Of a DNA stretch of 64,000 nucleotides, positions 35,265-43,947 are shown piece by piece. A model generated the notes under the pieces. The model was not told where the DNA came from. It was given only the letters and a program-made list of their open reading frames with translations, and searched no databases. Made by a program: the position numbers and the translations under genes. Numbering within the stretch: the stretch's first letter is position 1; each line of letters starts with the position of its first letter. The DNA lies in NCBI RefSeq assembly GCF_017676345.1, contig NZ_JAFFZM010000009.1, positions 1-64,000 of the forward strand. The letters are read 5' to 3'. Source of the DNA: Streptomyces smyrnaeus. GTDB lineage: Bacteria > Actinomycetota > Actinomycetes > Streptomycetales > Streptomycetaceae.

Positions 35265-36292
35265 CCGTCGGAGTCCTTCGGGCTCCCGGTTCCACCGGCG
35301 TCCTCGGGGGCGGCGGCCCGGTCGCGGTAACCGAACCACGCGGCGGCCACCGCTCCCGAGACGTTGTGCCACACCGAGAAGACGGCGGCGGGCAGTGCCG
35401 CGAGCGGGCTGAAGTGCGCCGTGGCCAGGGAGGCGGCAAGACCCGAGTTCTGCATACCGACCTCGAAGGCCATGGCGCGGCCGGCCGGTTCGCCGAGCCG
35501 GGTCAGCCGCCCCACGGTGTAACCGATCGCCAGGCCCAGGCCGTTGTGGAGTGCCACCGCCAGGAAGACCAGGGCGGCCGCCGACTTGATGGTGTCCGCG
35601 CTGCCGGCCACCACGATGGTGACGATGGCCGCGATGGTGACCGCGGACAGCCACGGCAGGACCGGCAGCGCCCGCTCCACATGGCGCCCGGCGACCAGCC
35701 GCACCAGCAGTCCGCCCAGCACCGGCAGCAGCACCGTCTTGAGGATGTCGCCGAACATCGAACCGGTGTCCACCGGCAGGAACTCGCCCGCGAGGAACAG
35801 CGTGAGCGGCGGCGTCAGCAGCGGTGCGACCAGCGTGGAGACCGAGGTGACGGAGACCGAGAGGGCGACGTCACCGCGGGCCAGATAGGTGACGACGTTC
35901 GATGCCGTGCCGCCCGGCGAGCAGCCGACGAGGATCACACCGGCGGCCAGCTGCGGGGAGAGGTCCAGCGCCTGGGCGATCAGCCAGCCCAGTGACGGCA
36001 TCACGAGGTACTGCGCAGCGAGCCCGAGCGCGACCGCCCAGGGCCGCCGCACGATGCCCCGGAAGTCCGGCACCGTCATGGTCAGTCCCATGCAGAACAT
36101 CACGACGCCGAGCAGATACGGCACCGCCTCGGCCCCTCCCGTGAAGCTGCCGGGACTCAGCAGTCCGAGCGCGCCCGCGAGCAGCACCAGGAGGGGGAAG
36201 AGGGTCACCGCGCGGCGGGCTCCGCGCTGCTCGGCTGCGGCCCCCGGGGAGTCGGGGGCGCCCGGCGAAGTGTTCTGGTGTTCGGTTCGCAC
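35261..36292 (-). CDS. Bile acid:sodium symporter (BASS) family transporter
   Basis: 343 residues if the GTG at 36292 is used. The open frame reaches 36355, but that start would lie inside the perfect palindrome. About ten transmembrane helices are predicted, with the BASS motifs VGCSPGGTASNVVTYLARGDVA and AFEVGMQNSGLAASLA, whose polar residues bind Na+ in this family. Transported substrate unknown; pantothenate, keto acids or organic anions are possible. Start choice is uncertain because no clear Shine-Dalgarno is present. The C-terminal tail is charged and cytoplasmic. Confidence 0.87.
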   Translation of the reverse strand: MRTEHQNTSPGAPDSPGAAAEQRGARRAVTLFPLLVLLAGALGLLSPGSFTGGAEAVPYLLGVVMFCMGLTMTVPDFRGIVRRPWAVALGLAAQYLVMPSLGWLIAQALDLSPQLAAGVILVGCSPGGTASNVVTYLARGDVALSVSVTSVSTLVAPLLTPPLTLFLAGEFLPVDTGSMFGDILKTVLLPVLGGLLVRLVAGRHVERALPVLPWLSAVTIAAIVTIVVAGSADTIKSAAALVFLAVALHNGLGLAIGYTVGRLTRLGEPAGRAMAFEVGMQNSGLAASLATAHFSPLAALPAAVFSVWHNVSGAVAAAWFGYRDRAAAPEDAGGTGSPKDSDG

Positions 36293-36348
36293 CCGGAGAG
36301 AAAACGCCCTGGTAGGGCCGGTTGGCAAGGCCGTCTCGCGATGTGGCC

Positions 36349-36392
36349 GCCGCATGCCGCCCCGGCGGGCGCCCGCCGGGGCGGCATGCGGC
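36349..36392. terminator. Perfect 44-base palindrome (terminator)
   Basis: Two 22-base arms with no spacer, 36349-36370 and 36371-36392, are exact reverse complements, beginning GCCGCATGCCGCCCC. It lies eight bases past the minus-strand stop at 36401 and upstream of the BASS transporter start, so it should end transcription of the SCO6745-family gene. A transcript would fold into a 20-base-pair hairpin with a minimal loop. Confidence 0.7.
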
Positions 36393-36400
36393 TGTCGCGT

Positions 36401-37285
36401 TCACCTGGGCCCGGGGGCCCGCACCGTGAGGATGCCCAGCGTGGACTGCGTGGGCAGCAGCCCGGATTCGATCACGGCGGTGAACGCCGGACGGTTCAGC
36501 TCGGCCAGCCGGGCGCAGCCGTCCTCACCGAGGGCTCGGTACGGCGCCGCGGCCAGCTCGTCGGTGACGCGCTCCACCTCGTCCCGCACCTCGCGCCCGC
36601 GTTCGGTGGCGCCGCCCTCGGCGTCGAGCAGGCCGCGATCCCGCAGCCGGTCGCGGGCCGCCGCCCACTCCTGCTCGCTCCAGCCGCGGGAGGCGAAGTT
36701 CGCCACCGGGGCCGCGCCGATCCCCGCGAAGGACACCAGCGCCTCGCAGCCGTCCAGCCCGGCGGCCTGCAAGGCCACCAGATGGCCGTCACCGCGGTGC
36801 TCCCGCAGGATGTTGGCCGCCTGCCACAGCACCAGATGCGGTTCGGTGGGCCAGTCCAGCGCGGCGTTGGCGGCGGCCAGCGGGCGCCCGGCGAGAGCGG
36901 CGGCCTCGGCGGCGGTGCGGGCCAGTTCGGCGGCCTCGGCGAGACCGGGGTCCGCGATCCGGTCGCCGAGCATGGCGCGCAGCGTGGCGTCCACGCCCCG
37001 GGTGCGGGCGTCCAGCACCGCCTGGGGCGAGGCGGTCCGCCAGATGCCGGGAACGTGCTCGGCGACCACGTGCGGGCTGAAGCTGTAGAAGGTCGCCGTC
37101 ACCAACTGGGCCGTCGCCGCTCCGAGCGGAGCCGCGCGCAGAGCGAAGTAGGCGGGCCAGCGCTCGGTGGTGTCGTAGCCGAGGGCGTCGGCCTGGGCGG
37201 TGACCTCGGGGGAGAAGTAGACGGATGCGTAGACGGGTTCCAACTGGTGCCACGTCTGCCGCGCGAGACTCGGGAAGTCGGCCAT
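36401..37285 (-). CDS. SCO6745 family protein
   Basis: 294 residues. The sequence pattern ARQTWHQLEPVYASVYFSPE, then WPAYFALRAAPLGAATAQLV and FYSFSPHVVAEHVPGIW, matches a family of all-helical actinobacterial proteins with a C-terminal winged-helix-like segment (SEQEWAAARDRLRDRGLLD). Function is unknown, and regulatory or ligand-binding roles have only been guessed. No signal peptide. The promoter is textbook: TTGACG, 17 bases, TAGCGT, then six bases to the ATG, so it is leaderless. Confidence 0.82.
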   Translation of the reverse strand: MADFPSLARQTWHQLEPVYASVYFSPEVTAQADALGYDTTERWPAYFALRAAPLGAATAQLVTATFYSFSPHVVAEHVPGIWRTASPQAVLDARTRGVDATLRAMLGDRIADPGLAEAAELARTAAEAAALAGRPLAAANAALDWPTEPHLVLWQAANILREHRGDGHLVALQAAGLDGCEALVSFAGIGAAPVANFASRGWSEQEWAAARDRLRDRGLLDAEGGATERGREVRDEVERVTDELAAAPYRALGEDGCARLAELNRPAFTAVIESGLLPTQSTLGILTVRAPGPR

Positions 37286-37291
37286 GGCGGT

Positions 37292-37320
37292 ACGCTAACG
37301 AGCAATGTGAACGGCGTCAA
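37292..37320 (-). promoter_or_regulatory. Leaderless promoter of the SCO6745-family gene
   Basis: On the minus strand TTGACG (37320-37315), a 17-base spacer and TAGCGT (37297-37292) lead, after six bases, to the ATG at 37285. This is the clearest leaderless promoter in the window. Confidence 0.7.
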
Positions 37321-37357
37321 CATGCGAGAGCCGCGGCACCGGCCGCACGCTGGCCTC

Positions 37358-37741
37358 ATGACTGCCGAGAAGAAGCTCAGTATCCGGGTCCGGCGCGTCT
37401 ACGAGGCCCCGGACCCCGCCGCGGACGGTGCCCGCGTCCTGGTGGACCGCGTCTGGCCGCGCGGGCTCTCGAAGCAGGACGCCGCGCTGGACGCCTGGCG
37501 CAAGGAGGTCGCACCCAGTACGGAACTGCGCAAGTGGTACGGGCACGACCCGGAACGCTTCGAGGAGTTCGCCGAGCGCTACCGCGGCGAACTCGCCACC
37601 CGGGAGGGGGAGCAGGCGATCGACGACCTCCTGGAGGCCGCGTCCGGCGCCCGGGTGCTCACCCTGCTGACCGCTGTCAAGGACCCCTCGATCGGTCACA
37701 CCCGTGTGCTGGCCGAGGAGCTGGAGAGTCGCGCCTCGTAG
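37358..37741 (+). CDS. DUF488 family protein
   Basis: 127 residues from ATG 37358. The DUF488 hallmark is RVLVDRVWPRGLSKQDAALD followed by APSTELRKWYGHDPERFEEF and TLLTAVKDPSIGHTRVLAEE. The usual length is near 120, so this is complete. Soluble and of unknown function; some members are annotated as uroporphyrin-III methyltransferase-like, without basis here. An ATG at 37322 is an alternative start. It is divergent from the SCO6745-family gene. Confidence 0.88.
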   Translation: MTAEKKLSIRVRRVYEAPDPAADGARVLVDRVWPRGLSKQDAALDAWRKEVAPSTELRKWYGHDPERFEEFAERYRGELATREGEQAIDDLLEAASGARVLTLLTAVKDPSIGHTRVLAEELESRAS

Positions 37742-37832
37742 GGGAGGGGCGGTGCATGGCACGCGTCGCCATGTCGCCGGCGGCGGTGGGTGGCAGGGGT
37801 GCACTGCCGGTCAGGACCGGCTGCTCGGTGAA

Positions 37833-37880
37833 TTGACGAATCATGCAGCCCAACGCATACTTATGCTATTCAGTGTATGC
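37833..37880 (+). promoter_or_regulatory. argH promoter with ARG box
   Basis: TTGACG (37833-37838), 17 bases and CATACT (37856-37861) form a candidate promoter. GCATA-CT-TATGC at 37855-37866 is a perfect inverted repeat overlapping the -10, followed by ATTCAGTGTATGC (37868-37880). Both elements resemble those in the argC promoter, so ArgR control is inferred. Confidence 0.6.
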
Positions 37881-38008
37881 CCGTACGGGGAAGAAGATGC
37901 CGACGAGGCCGACCAGCACGCGTAGGCTCGGGCCCCCGACTCCGACCGGACGGCGTCCGGGAAGTGGCAGGGGCATCTCCACCACCAGACGAACAGGCAC
38001 GCAATCCA

Positions 38009-39448
38009 GTGAGCAGCCACAACAGCAGTGACAGCGGGGACGTCCGCCTGTGGGGCGGACGCTTCGCCGACGGCCCGGCCGAGGCCCTCGAAAAGCTTTC
38101 CGCATCGGTCCACTTCGACTGGCGCCTGGCGCCGTACGACATCGCGGGCTCGCGAGCGCACGCCCGGGTCCTGCACAAGGCGGGCCTGCTCACCGAGGAC
38201 GAGCTGCGGCAGATGATCGCCGGGCTCGACGCCCTGGAGCGGGACGTCGCCTCCGGCCACTTCCAGGGCACGATCGCCGACGAGGACGTGCACACCGCGC
38301 TGGAGCGCGGCCTGCTGGAGCGGCTGGGCAAGGACCTCGGTGGCAAGCTGCGCGCGGGCAGGTCCCGCAACGACCAGGTGGCCACCCTCTTCCGGATGTA
38401 TCTGCGGGACCACGCCCGCGTCATCGGCGGGCTGCTGGCCGACCTCCAGGGCGCGCTCGTCGGCCTCGCCGAGGCGCACCCGAACGTGGCGATGCCCGGC
38501 CGCACCCACCTCCAGCACGCACAGCCCGTGCTGTTCGCGCACCACGTCCTGGCGCACGCCCAGGCGCTGGCACGGGACGCGGAGCGGCTGCGGCAGTGGG
38601 ACGCGCGTACGGCGGTCTCCCCCTACGGGTCCGGAGCGCTGGCCGGGTCGTCGCTCGGCCTGGACCCGGAGGCCGTCGCCGCCGATCTGGGTTTCGAGGG
38701 CGGCAGCGCGGCCAACTCCATCGACGGGACGGCCTCGCGCGACTTCGTCGCGGAGTTCGCGTTCGTCACCGCGATGATCGGTGTCGACATCTCCAAGATC
38801 GCCGAGGAGGTCATCATCTGGAACACGAAGGAGTTCTCCTTCGTCACCCTGGACGACGCCTTCTCGACCGGCTCCTCGATCATGCCGCAGAAGAAGAACC
38901 CGGACATCGCCGAGCTGGCACGCGGCAAGTCCGGCCGGCTGATCGGCAATCTGACGGGACTCATGGCGACGCTCAAGGCGCTGCCGCTCGCCTACAACCG
39001 GGACCTCCAGGAGGACAAGGAGCCGGTCTTCGACTCCATCGACCAACTGGAACTGCTGCTGCCCGCGTTCACCGGCATGATGGCGACGCTGACCGTGCAC
39101 GGCGACCGGATGGCCGAGTTGGCGCCCGCCGGCTTCTCGCTGGCCACCGATGTGGCCGAGTGGCTGGTCAAGCGGGGGGTCCCGTTCCGGGTCGCGCACG
39201 AGGTGGCGGGTGCCTGTGTGAAGGAGTGCGAGCGTGCGGGCATCGAGCTGGACCAGCTCACCGACGAGCAGTTCGCCGCGCTCTCCCCGCACCTCACCCC
39301 GGAGGTCCGCGAGGTGCTGAACGTACCGGGCGCGCTGGCGGCCCGGGACGGCAAGGGCGGCACAGCGCCCTCCGCGGTGGCCGCGCAGCTGGCCGACTTC
39401 CGCGCCGATCTGGACCGGCAGCGCGAGTGGGCGGACGCCAAGCGCTGA
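38009..39448 (+). CDS. argH: Argininosuccinate lyase
   Basis: 479 residues from GTG 38009, giving the typical N-terminus before DVRLWGGRFADGPAEAL. Fumarase/aspartase superfamily motifs are RAGRSRNDQVATLFRMYLRD, PGRTHLQHAQPVLFAHH and the signature GSSIMPQKKNPDIAELARGK with the catalytic serine loop. It cleaves argininosuccinate to arginine and fumarate, the last step of the pathway. argG is not in this window. The leader is about 140 bases and no good Shine-Dalgarno was found, so the start is the least certain part. It is separated from argCJBDR by four unrelated genes. Confidence 0.95.
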   Translation: MSSHNSSDSGDVRLWGGRFADGPAEALEKLSASVHFDWRLAPYDIAGSRAHARVLHKAGLLTEDELRQMIAGLDALERDVASGHFQGTIADEDVHTALERGLLERLGKDLGGKLRAGRSRNDQVATLFRMYLRDHARVIGGLLADLQGALVGLAEAHPNVAMPGRTHLQHAQPVLFAHHVLAHAQALARDAERLRQWDARTAVSPYGSGALAGSSLGLDPEAVAADLGFEGGSAANSIDGTASRDFVAEFAFVTAMIGVDISKIAEEVIIWNTKEFSFVTLDDAFSTGSSIMPQKKNPDIAELARGKSGRLIGNLTGLMATLKALPLAYNRDLQEDKEPVFDSIDQLELLLPAFTGMMATLTVHGDRMAELAPAGFSLATDVAEWLVKRGVPFRVAHEVAGACVKECERAGIELDQLTDEQFAALSPHLTPEVREVLNVPGALAARDGKGGTAPSAVAAQLADFRADLDRQREWADAKR

Positions 39449-39455
39449 CGCCGGA

Positions 39456-39480
39456 CCCCGTGCCCCTCAGGGGCGCGGGG
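39456..39480 (+). terminator. Terminator of argH
   Basis: CCCCGTGCCCC and GGGGCGCGGGG pair over 11 bases with one G-U and a TCA loop, starting eight bases after the argH stop. Confidence 0.75.
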
Positions 39481-39595
39481 CCGGGTCGACACCGCCGGCC
39501 CCCACGCCGGGGTACGGGTGCCAGGTGGGGCCCGGCGAGTACGGTGGTGCGGCACAAGAGCCGCACCGCCGCACCACCATGGCCGGGAGATGCCG

Positions 39596-40567
39596 ATGCC
39601 TTTCACTCGTCTCGCCTCTGCCACCACGCCGACGGTCCACCTCGGCCTCGGGCTCGCCGCCGTCGGCCGCCCCGCGTACCTCACCCTCGGCAGGGAGGCG
39701 GAGCTGCCCACCGAGCGCACCCCCGAGGCGATGCGCGCCCGGACGCACGAACTCCTGGACGCCGCCTATGCGCAGGGCGTGCGCTACTTCGACGTGGCGC
39801 GCTCCTACGGGCGGGCGGAGGAGTTCCTGGCGGCCTGGCTGAGTGAGCACCCAGAGATCGACGACGTCGTCGTCGGCAGCAAGTGGGGCTACACCTATGT
39901 GGGGGAGTGGCGCACGGACGCCGAGGTGCACGAGGTCAAGGACCACTCCCTGGCGGCGTTCGAGCGGCAGCTGGCCGAGAGCCGGGAACTGCTCGGCCAC
40001 CGGCTCGACCTCTACCAGATCCACTCCGTCACCCCGGACAGCCCCGCACTGACCGACAGCGCGCTGCACGAGCGGCTGGCTCGGCTGGCCGACGAAGGCG
40101 TCACGGTCGGCTTCAGCACCAGCGGCCCCGCACAGGCCGACGCCATCCGCGCGGCGCTGGCGGTCACCGTGGACGGCGAGCGGCTCTTCCGCACCGTGCA
40201 GAGCACCTACAACCTGCTGGAGACCTCGGCGGCCGGGGCGCTGGCCGAGGCGCACGAGGCGGGACTGACGGTGATCGTCAAGGAGGCGATGGCCAACGGA
40301 CGGCTGGCGGGGGGTCAGGAGCCCCGCGATCTGCACCTGGTGGCGCAGGCGGCGGGCACCACGCCGGACGCGGTGGCGCTGGCTGCGGTACTGCGGCAGC
40401 CCTGGGCGGGGGTGGTCCTTTCGGGCGCGGCCACCGTCGGGGCGCTGCACGCAAACCTGCTGGCCACGGCGGTCGAGCTGGACGAGGCCCAACTGGCCCT
40501 GCTGTCCGACCTGGTGGAGGAGCCGGACGTGTACTGGCGGCGCCGCTCGGAGCTGCCCTGGGAGTGA
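39596..40567 (+). CDS. Aldo/keto reductase
   Basis: 323 residues from ATG 39596. An ATG at 39590 touches the GGGAG ribosome site, so the second is better spaced. The AKR active-site aspartate and tyrosine lie in RYFDVARSYGRAEEFLAAWL, lysine in VVVGSKWGYTY and histidine in DLYQIHSVTPDSP. The C-terminal NADP-binding part is shorter and less canonical than in the gene at 26128. Reduces carbonyls with NADPH, substrate unknown. It follows the argH terminator and appears monocistronic. Confidence 0.9.
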   Translation: MPFTRLASATTPTVHLGLGLAAVGRPAYLTLGREAELPTERTPEAMRARTHELLDAAYAQGVRYFDVARSYGRAEEFLAAWLSEHPEIDDVVVGSKWGYTYVGEWRTDAEVHEVKDHSLAAFERQLAESRELLGHRLDLYQIHSVTPDSPALTDSALHERLARLADEGVTVGFSTSGPAQADAIRAALAVTVDGERLFRTVQSTYNLLETSAAGALAEAHEAGLTVIVKEAMANGRLAGGQEPRDLHLVAQAAGTTPDAVALAAVLRQPWAGVVLSGAATVGALHANLLATAVELDEAQLALLSDLVEEPDVYWRRRSELPWE

Positions 40568-40677
40568 AGTCGCAGGTCACCACGGCAGCGGGTCGGCCGA
40601 GGTGCGGATTTCGTCGCATGACCCATCGGTTCCGGGGCAGGTGGTCCTGCGCACATTGAGACCCGGGAGACCGAGAA

Positions 40678-41763
40678 GTGAAAAAAGTATCGACAGCCGC
40701 AGTGGCCCTCACCCTTTCCGTCGCAGCAGTCGCGGGCGGGATCGGGTTCACGGCCGGAGCATCGCAGGCGGAAGCCACCAAGAAGCCGAAGCCCGTCGTC
40801 CAGGACGCGTTCGACCCGCTCGGCCCGCCGATGCACCAGCTGCGGCACGCGGGCCGCACCGTGCACTACAGCGACACCGGTGAGAAGGGCGGCACTCCCG
40901 TCCTCTTCCTGGGCGGTACGGGGACCACGGCCCGCGTTTCGGGGATGACGGAGTTCCTGCGCACGACCCGGCAGAAGCTGGGGCTGCGGCTGGTCTCCGT
41001 CGAACGCAACGGGTTCGGTGACACCGAGTTCGATCCGGACCTGGGGTTCGCGGACCACACCTCGGACGTGCGTGCCGTCCTCGACAAGCTCGGTATCCGC
41101 AAGGCGCCCGTCGTCGCGATCTCCGGTGGCGGCCCCTACGCCGCGCACTTCGCCGCCGCCGCGCCCGAGCGGGTCTCCTCCCTCCACCTGGCGGCGGCGC
41201 TTCCGCCCTACGGCGACAAGCCCTCGTACTGCGGCAAGAGCGACGAGGAGCTCAAGGCGTACTTCCGGGAGCAGATCCGCGACCCGCGCAAGTGGTGGGC
41301 CTTTCCCGAGGACAGCCCCGTGCGTCGCATCCCCGGCTTCACGGACACAGCGGAGGAGGACGGGGCCCGCTCGTACTATCTGCGCGGCCAGTTGGGCGAC
41401 CCCTCGGCGCAGGTGCACGAGCAGAAGCTGTACTGCCGGCGCCCCGGCCCCGACCTGTCGCACCTCAAGGCGCCCGCCTACGTCTACACCGGCACGAAGG
41501 ACACCACCGTCCCGCCCGCGACCCAGGCCCGCTGGAAGGAGGCGCTGCCCCATAAGCCGGTGACGCGCAGCTACGACGACAGCGGACACGACGTGCAGTA
41601 CCGCCACTGGGACCAGATACTGCTGGACATGGCCGGTTACGCGGACCGCACAGCGGTGTGCACCGGGCAGGGAACGAAGAAGCGCACCCGTGTGCTCCGG
41701 GAGGACGAAGCCGAGCGCGCCCTGGAGCGCGGTGCGACGCAGGGGAGCTGCGCCTGGCGCTGA
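40678..41763 (+). CDS. Secreted alpha/beta hydrolase
   Basis: 361 residues from GTG 40678, preceded by GGGAGA. A Sec signal peptide covers about 1-32. The alpha/beta hydrolase core has VLFLGGTGTTARVSG (oxyanion loop), the nucleophile serine in VVAISGGGPYAAHF (first glycine of GxSxG replaced by alanine, as in some relatives), and the catalytic histidine in DDSGHDVQYRHWD. Three cysteines lie in the C-terminal half. It is probably an extracellular esterase or lipase, substrate unknown. A terminator follows at 41788-41816. Confidence 0.85.
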   Translation: MKKVSTAAVALTLSVAAVAGGIGFTAGASQAEATKKPKPVVQDAFDPLGPPMHQLRHAGRTVHYSDTGEKGGTPVLFLGGTGTTARVSGMTEFLRTTRQKLGLRLVSVERNGFGDTEFDPDLGFADHTSDVRAVLDKLGIRKAPVVAISGGGPYAAHFAAAAPERVSSLHLAAALPPYGDKPSYCGKSDEELKAYFREQIRDPRKWWAFPEDSPVRRIPGFTDTAEEDGARSYYLRGQLGDPSAQVHEQKLYCRRPGPDLSHLKAPAYVYTGTKDTTVPPATQARWKEALPHKPVTRSYDDSGHDVQYRHWDQILLDMAGYADRTAVCTGQGTKKRTRVLREDEAERALERGATQGSCAWR

Positions 41764-41787
41764 GCATCCGCCCCGCCTCTCGATGAC

Positions 41788-41816
41788 GCGCCCCGTCGCC
41801 CGGTGCGGCGGGGCGC
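41788..41816 (+). terminator. Terminator of the secreted hydrolase gene
   Basis: GCGCCCCGTCGC and GCGGCGGGGCGC pair over 12 bases with one G-U around CCGGT. Confidence 0.7.
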
Positions 41817-41832
41817 CATTGCTGTCGCGGGT

Positions 41833-41871
41833 GAGACATTCATGTCTCATGTGCGGTACGATTGTCTCATG
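41833..41871 (+). promoter_or_regulatory. TetR operator and leaderless promoter
   Basis: GAGACAT-TC-ATGTCTC (41833-41848) is a perfect inverted repeat over a GAGACA -35-like element; TACGAT (41857-41862) ends six bases before ATG 41869. The start codon itself lies in a second TGTCTCATG copy (41863-41871), the first being at 41843-41851. Autorepression of the tetR-MFS operon is inferred. Confidence 0.6.
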
Positions 41872-42420
41872 AGTCTGGACCGGGAAGAGCTGCTGAGCAC
41901 CGCCGCCGATGTGCTGACGCGGCGGCCGACCTCCTCGATGGACGACATCGCCAAGGCGGCGGGCATCAGCCGGGCGACGCTGCACCGGCACTTCGCCGGC
42001 CGTGAAGCGCTCGTCCGCGCGCTCGAACAGCTCGGCCTGCGCCACCTCGACGCGGCGCTGGACGCGGCCCGCACCCAGGAAGGTGACGCCGCCGACGCGG
42101 TTCGGCGCCTGATCACCGAGACCGAACCGCTCGCCGGCTTCCTCGGCTTCCTCGTCACCGAGAACCAGCTGTTCGAACCCGGCGAACAGCACCCGGGCTG
42201 GACCCGGATCGACGAGCGCATCAGCGCCCTCTTCCAGCGCGGCCAGCGCGAGGGCGCCTTTCGGATAGACCTGTCCCCGGCCTGGCTGACCGAGGCCCTC
42301 TACGCGCTGATCACCGCGTCGGCCTGGGCGGTCCAGGACGGCAGGGTCGCGGCCCGCGACTCGGTACGGATGACCACCGAGCTGCTGCTCGGCGGCGTAC
42401 GCCGGAGCAGTGAGGAATGA
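41869..42420 (+). CDS. TetR family repressor of the MFS exporter
   Basis: 183 residues from ATG 41869. The helix-turn-helix is DREELLSTAADVLTRRPTSS, then MDDIAKAAGISRATLHRHFAG. The C-terminal domain fits multidrug-type TetR proteins. It has a leaderless promoter flanked by a perfect palindrome, which suggests autorepression relieved by a drug or metabolite. Its TGA overlaps the ATG of the MFS gene, so the two are co-transcribed and translationally coupled. Confidence 0.92.
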   Translation: MSLDREELLSTAADVLTRRPTSSMDDIAKAAGISRATLHRHFAGREALVRALEQLGLRHLDAALDAARTQEGDAADAVRRLITETEPLAGFLGFLVTENQLFEPGEQHPGWTRIDERISALFQRGQREGAFRIDLSPAWLTEALYALITASAWAVQDGRVAARDSVRMTTELLLGGVRRSSEE

Positions 42421-43925
42421 GCAGCCAGACCGTCGCCCCCACCCCCACCCGGCTGCGCTGGCTCGCCCTCGGGGTGCTGGTGCTGGCCGTGCTGCTGGTC
42501 GGCATCGACGTCACCGTCCTCGGCCTGGCGGCGCCCTTCCTCAGCGAGGACCTGCGGCCCTCCGGAACCCAGCTGCTGTGGATCGGCGACGTCTACTCCT
42601 TCGTCATCGCCGGGCTGCTGGTCTCCATGGGCAGCCTCGGCGACCGGATCGGCCGCAAGAAGCTGCTGCTGGTCGGCTCGGCGGCGTTCGGCGCCCTGTC
42701 GGTGCTGACCGCCTACGCGCACAGTGCCGAGGCGATGATCCTGTGGCGGGCGCTGATGGGCGTGGCGGGCGCCACCTTGATGCCCGCCACCCTCGCGCTG
42801 ATCCGCAACATCTTCCCCGACCCGCGGGAGCGCAGCCTGGCCGTCGGTGTCTGGGGCGCCATGACGGCCGCGGGCACCGCCGTCGGCCCCGTCGTCGGCG
42901 GGTTCCTGCTGGAGCACTACTGGTGGGGATCGGTCTTCCTGATCAACGTTCCGGTGATGGCCGTGCTGGTGCTGGTCGGCAGCAAGCTGCTGCCCGAGTC
43001 CAAGAACCCGGCGCCGGGCCCGTGGGACCTGCCGAGCGTCGGCCTGTCGATGGTCGGCCTCATCGCCCTCGTCTACGCCGTCAAGGAAGCCGCGGCCTAC
43101 GGCTTCCGCTGGGACGCCGCGGCGGCGGCCGTCGTCGGCCTGGCGGCGCTGTACGCCTTCGTACGGCGGCAGCTGCGGCTGCCCGCCCCGCTGCTGGACA
43201 TGCGGCTGTTCGCCCATCGCGGTTTCAGCGGCGCCGTCCTCGCCGACCTGCTGACCATCCTCGGGCTGTCCGGACTGGTCTTCTTCCTCTCCCAGTTCCT
43301 CCAGATGGTGCAGGAGCGCACCCCGTTGCAGGCCGGCCTCGCCGAACTGCCCGCCGCGATCGGTTCGATCGTCGCCGGACTGCTCGCGGGGTGGGTCGCC
43401 CGCCGCACCTCCGTGCGGGGCGCGGTCTCCGGCGGGCTCGCCGCCGTGGGGCTGGCCCTGGGAGCCTGCGTGTGGCTGCAGACGACGACCAGCTATCTGC
43501 TGCTGGGCAGCGTGCTGCTGGTCGTGGGCGTGGGTGCGGGACTGGCCTTCACGGTGACCGCCGATGTGATCCTCTCGACCGTGCCGAAGGAGCAGGCCGG
43601 TGCCGCCTCCGCGGTCTCGGAGACCGCCTACGAACTGGGGGCCGCGCTGGGCATCGCCCTGCTGGGGTCGGTCGTGACGGGCCTCTACCGCTCCTTCGAG
43701 ACGCCCTCAGGCGTTCCGGAGGGCTCCGCGGAGCACGCCCGGCAGTCGCTGGGCGAGGCCGTGCAGACGGCGCACACCCTGCCGTCGGCGCCGGGCGGGG
43801 AGTTGCTGGCCGCCGCGCGCGACAGCTTCACGGAGGGCTTGCGGTACGGCGCCGGTGCCGGAGCCCTCGTGCTGCTGGCCGCCGCGGCACTGGCCTGGCG
43901 GCTGCTGCGCGGGCAGCGCCTGTAG
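42417..43925 (+). CDS. MFS drug exporter, DHA2 (14-TMS) family
   Basis: 502 residues with about 14 transmembrane helices. Motif A is SLGDRIGRKKLLLVGSAAFG, and the DHA2 motif C region is AAGTAVGPVVGGFLLEHYWW. The first helix carries the DVTVLGLA motif near its aspartate, as in QacA/SmvA-type proton-coupled exporters of cationic or lipophilic drugs. It is the second gene of a two-gene operon with its TetR repressor (ATGA overlap). A hairpin shared with the convergent plsC-like gene ends it. Confidence 0.92.
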   Translation: MSSQTVAPTPTRLRWLALGVLVLAVLLVGIDVTVLGLAAPFLSEDLRPSGTQLLWIGDVYSFVIAGLLVSMGSLGDRIGRKKLLLVGSAAFGALSVLTAYAHSAEAMILWRALMGVAGATLMPATLALIRNIFPDPRERSLAVGVWGAMTAAGTAVGPVVGGFLLEHYWWGSVFLINVPVMAVLVLVGSKLLPESKNPAPGPWDLPSVGLSMVGLIALVYAVKEAAAYGFRWDAAAAAVVGLAALYAFVRRQLRLPAPLLDMRLFAHRGFSGAVLADLLTILGLSGLVFFLSQFLQMVQERTPLQAGLAELPAAIGSIVAGLLAGWVARRTSVRGAVSGGLAAVGLALGACVWLQTTTSYLLLGSVLLVVGVGAGLAFTVTADVILSTVPKEQAGAASAVSETAYELGAALGIALLGSVVTGLYRSFETPSGVPEGSAEHARQSLGEAVQTAHTLPSAPGGELLAAARDSFTEGLRYGAGAGALVLLAAAALAWRLLRGQRL

Positions 43926-43947
43926 GGGCGTCGGGCGCGGCGCCCCT
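43924..43947. terminator. Short bidirectional terminator
   Basis: AGGGGCG (43924-43930) pairs with CGCCCCT (43941-43947), overlapping both convergent stop codons. Confidence 0.5.
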
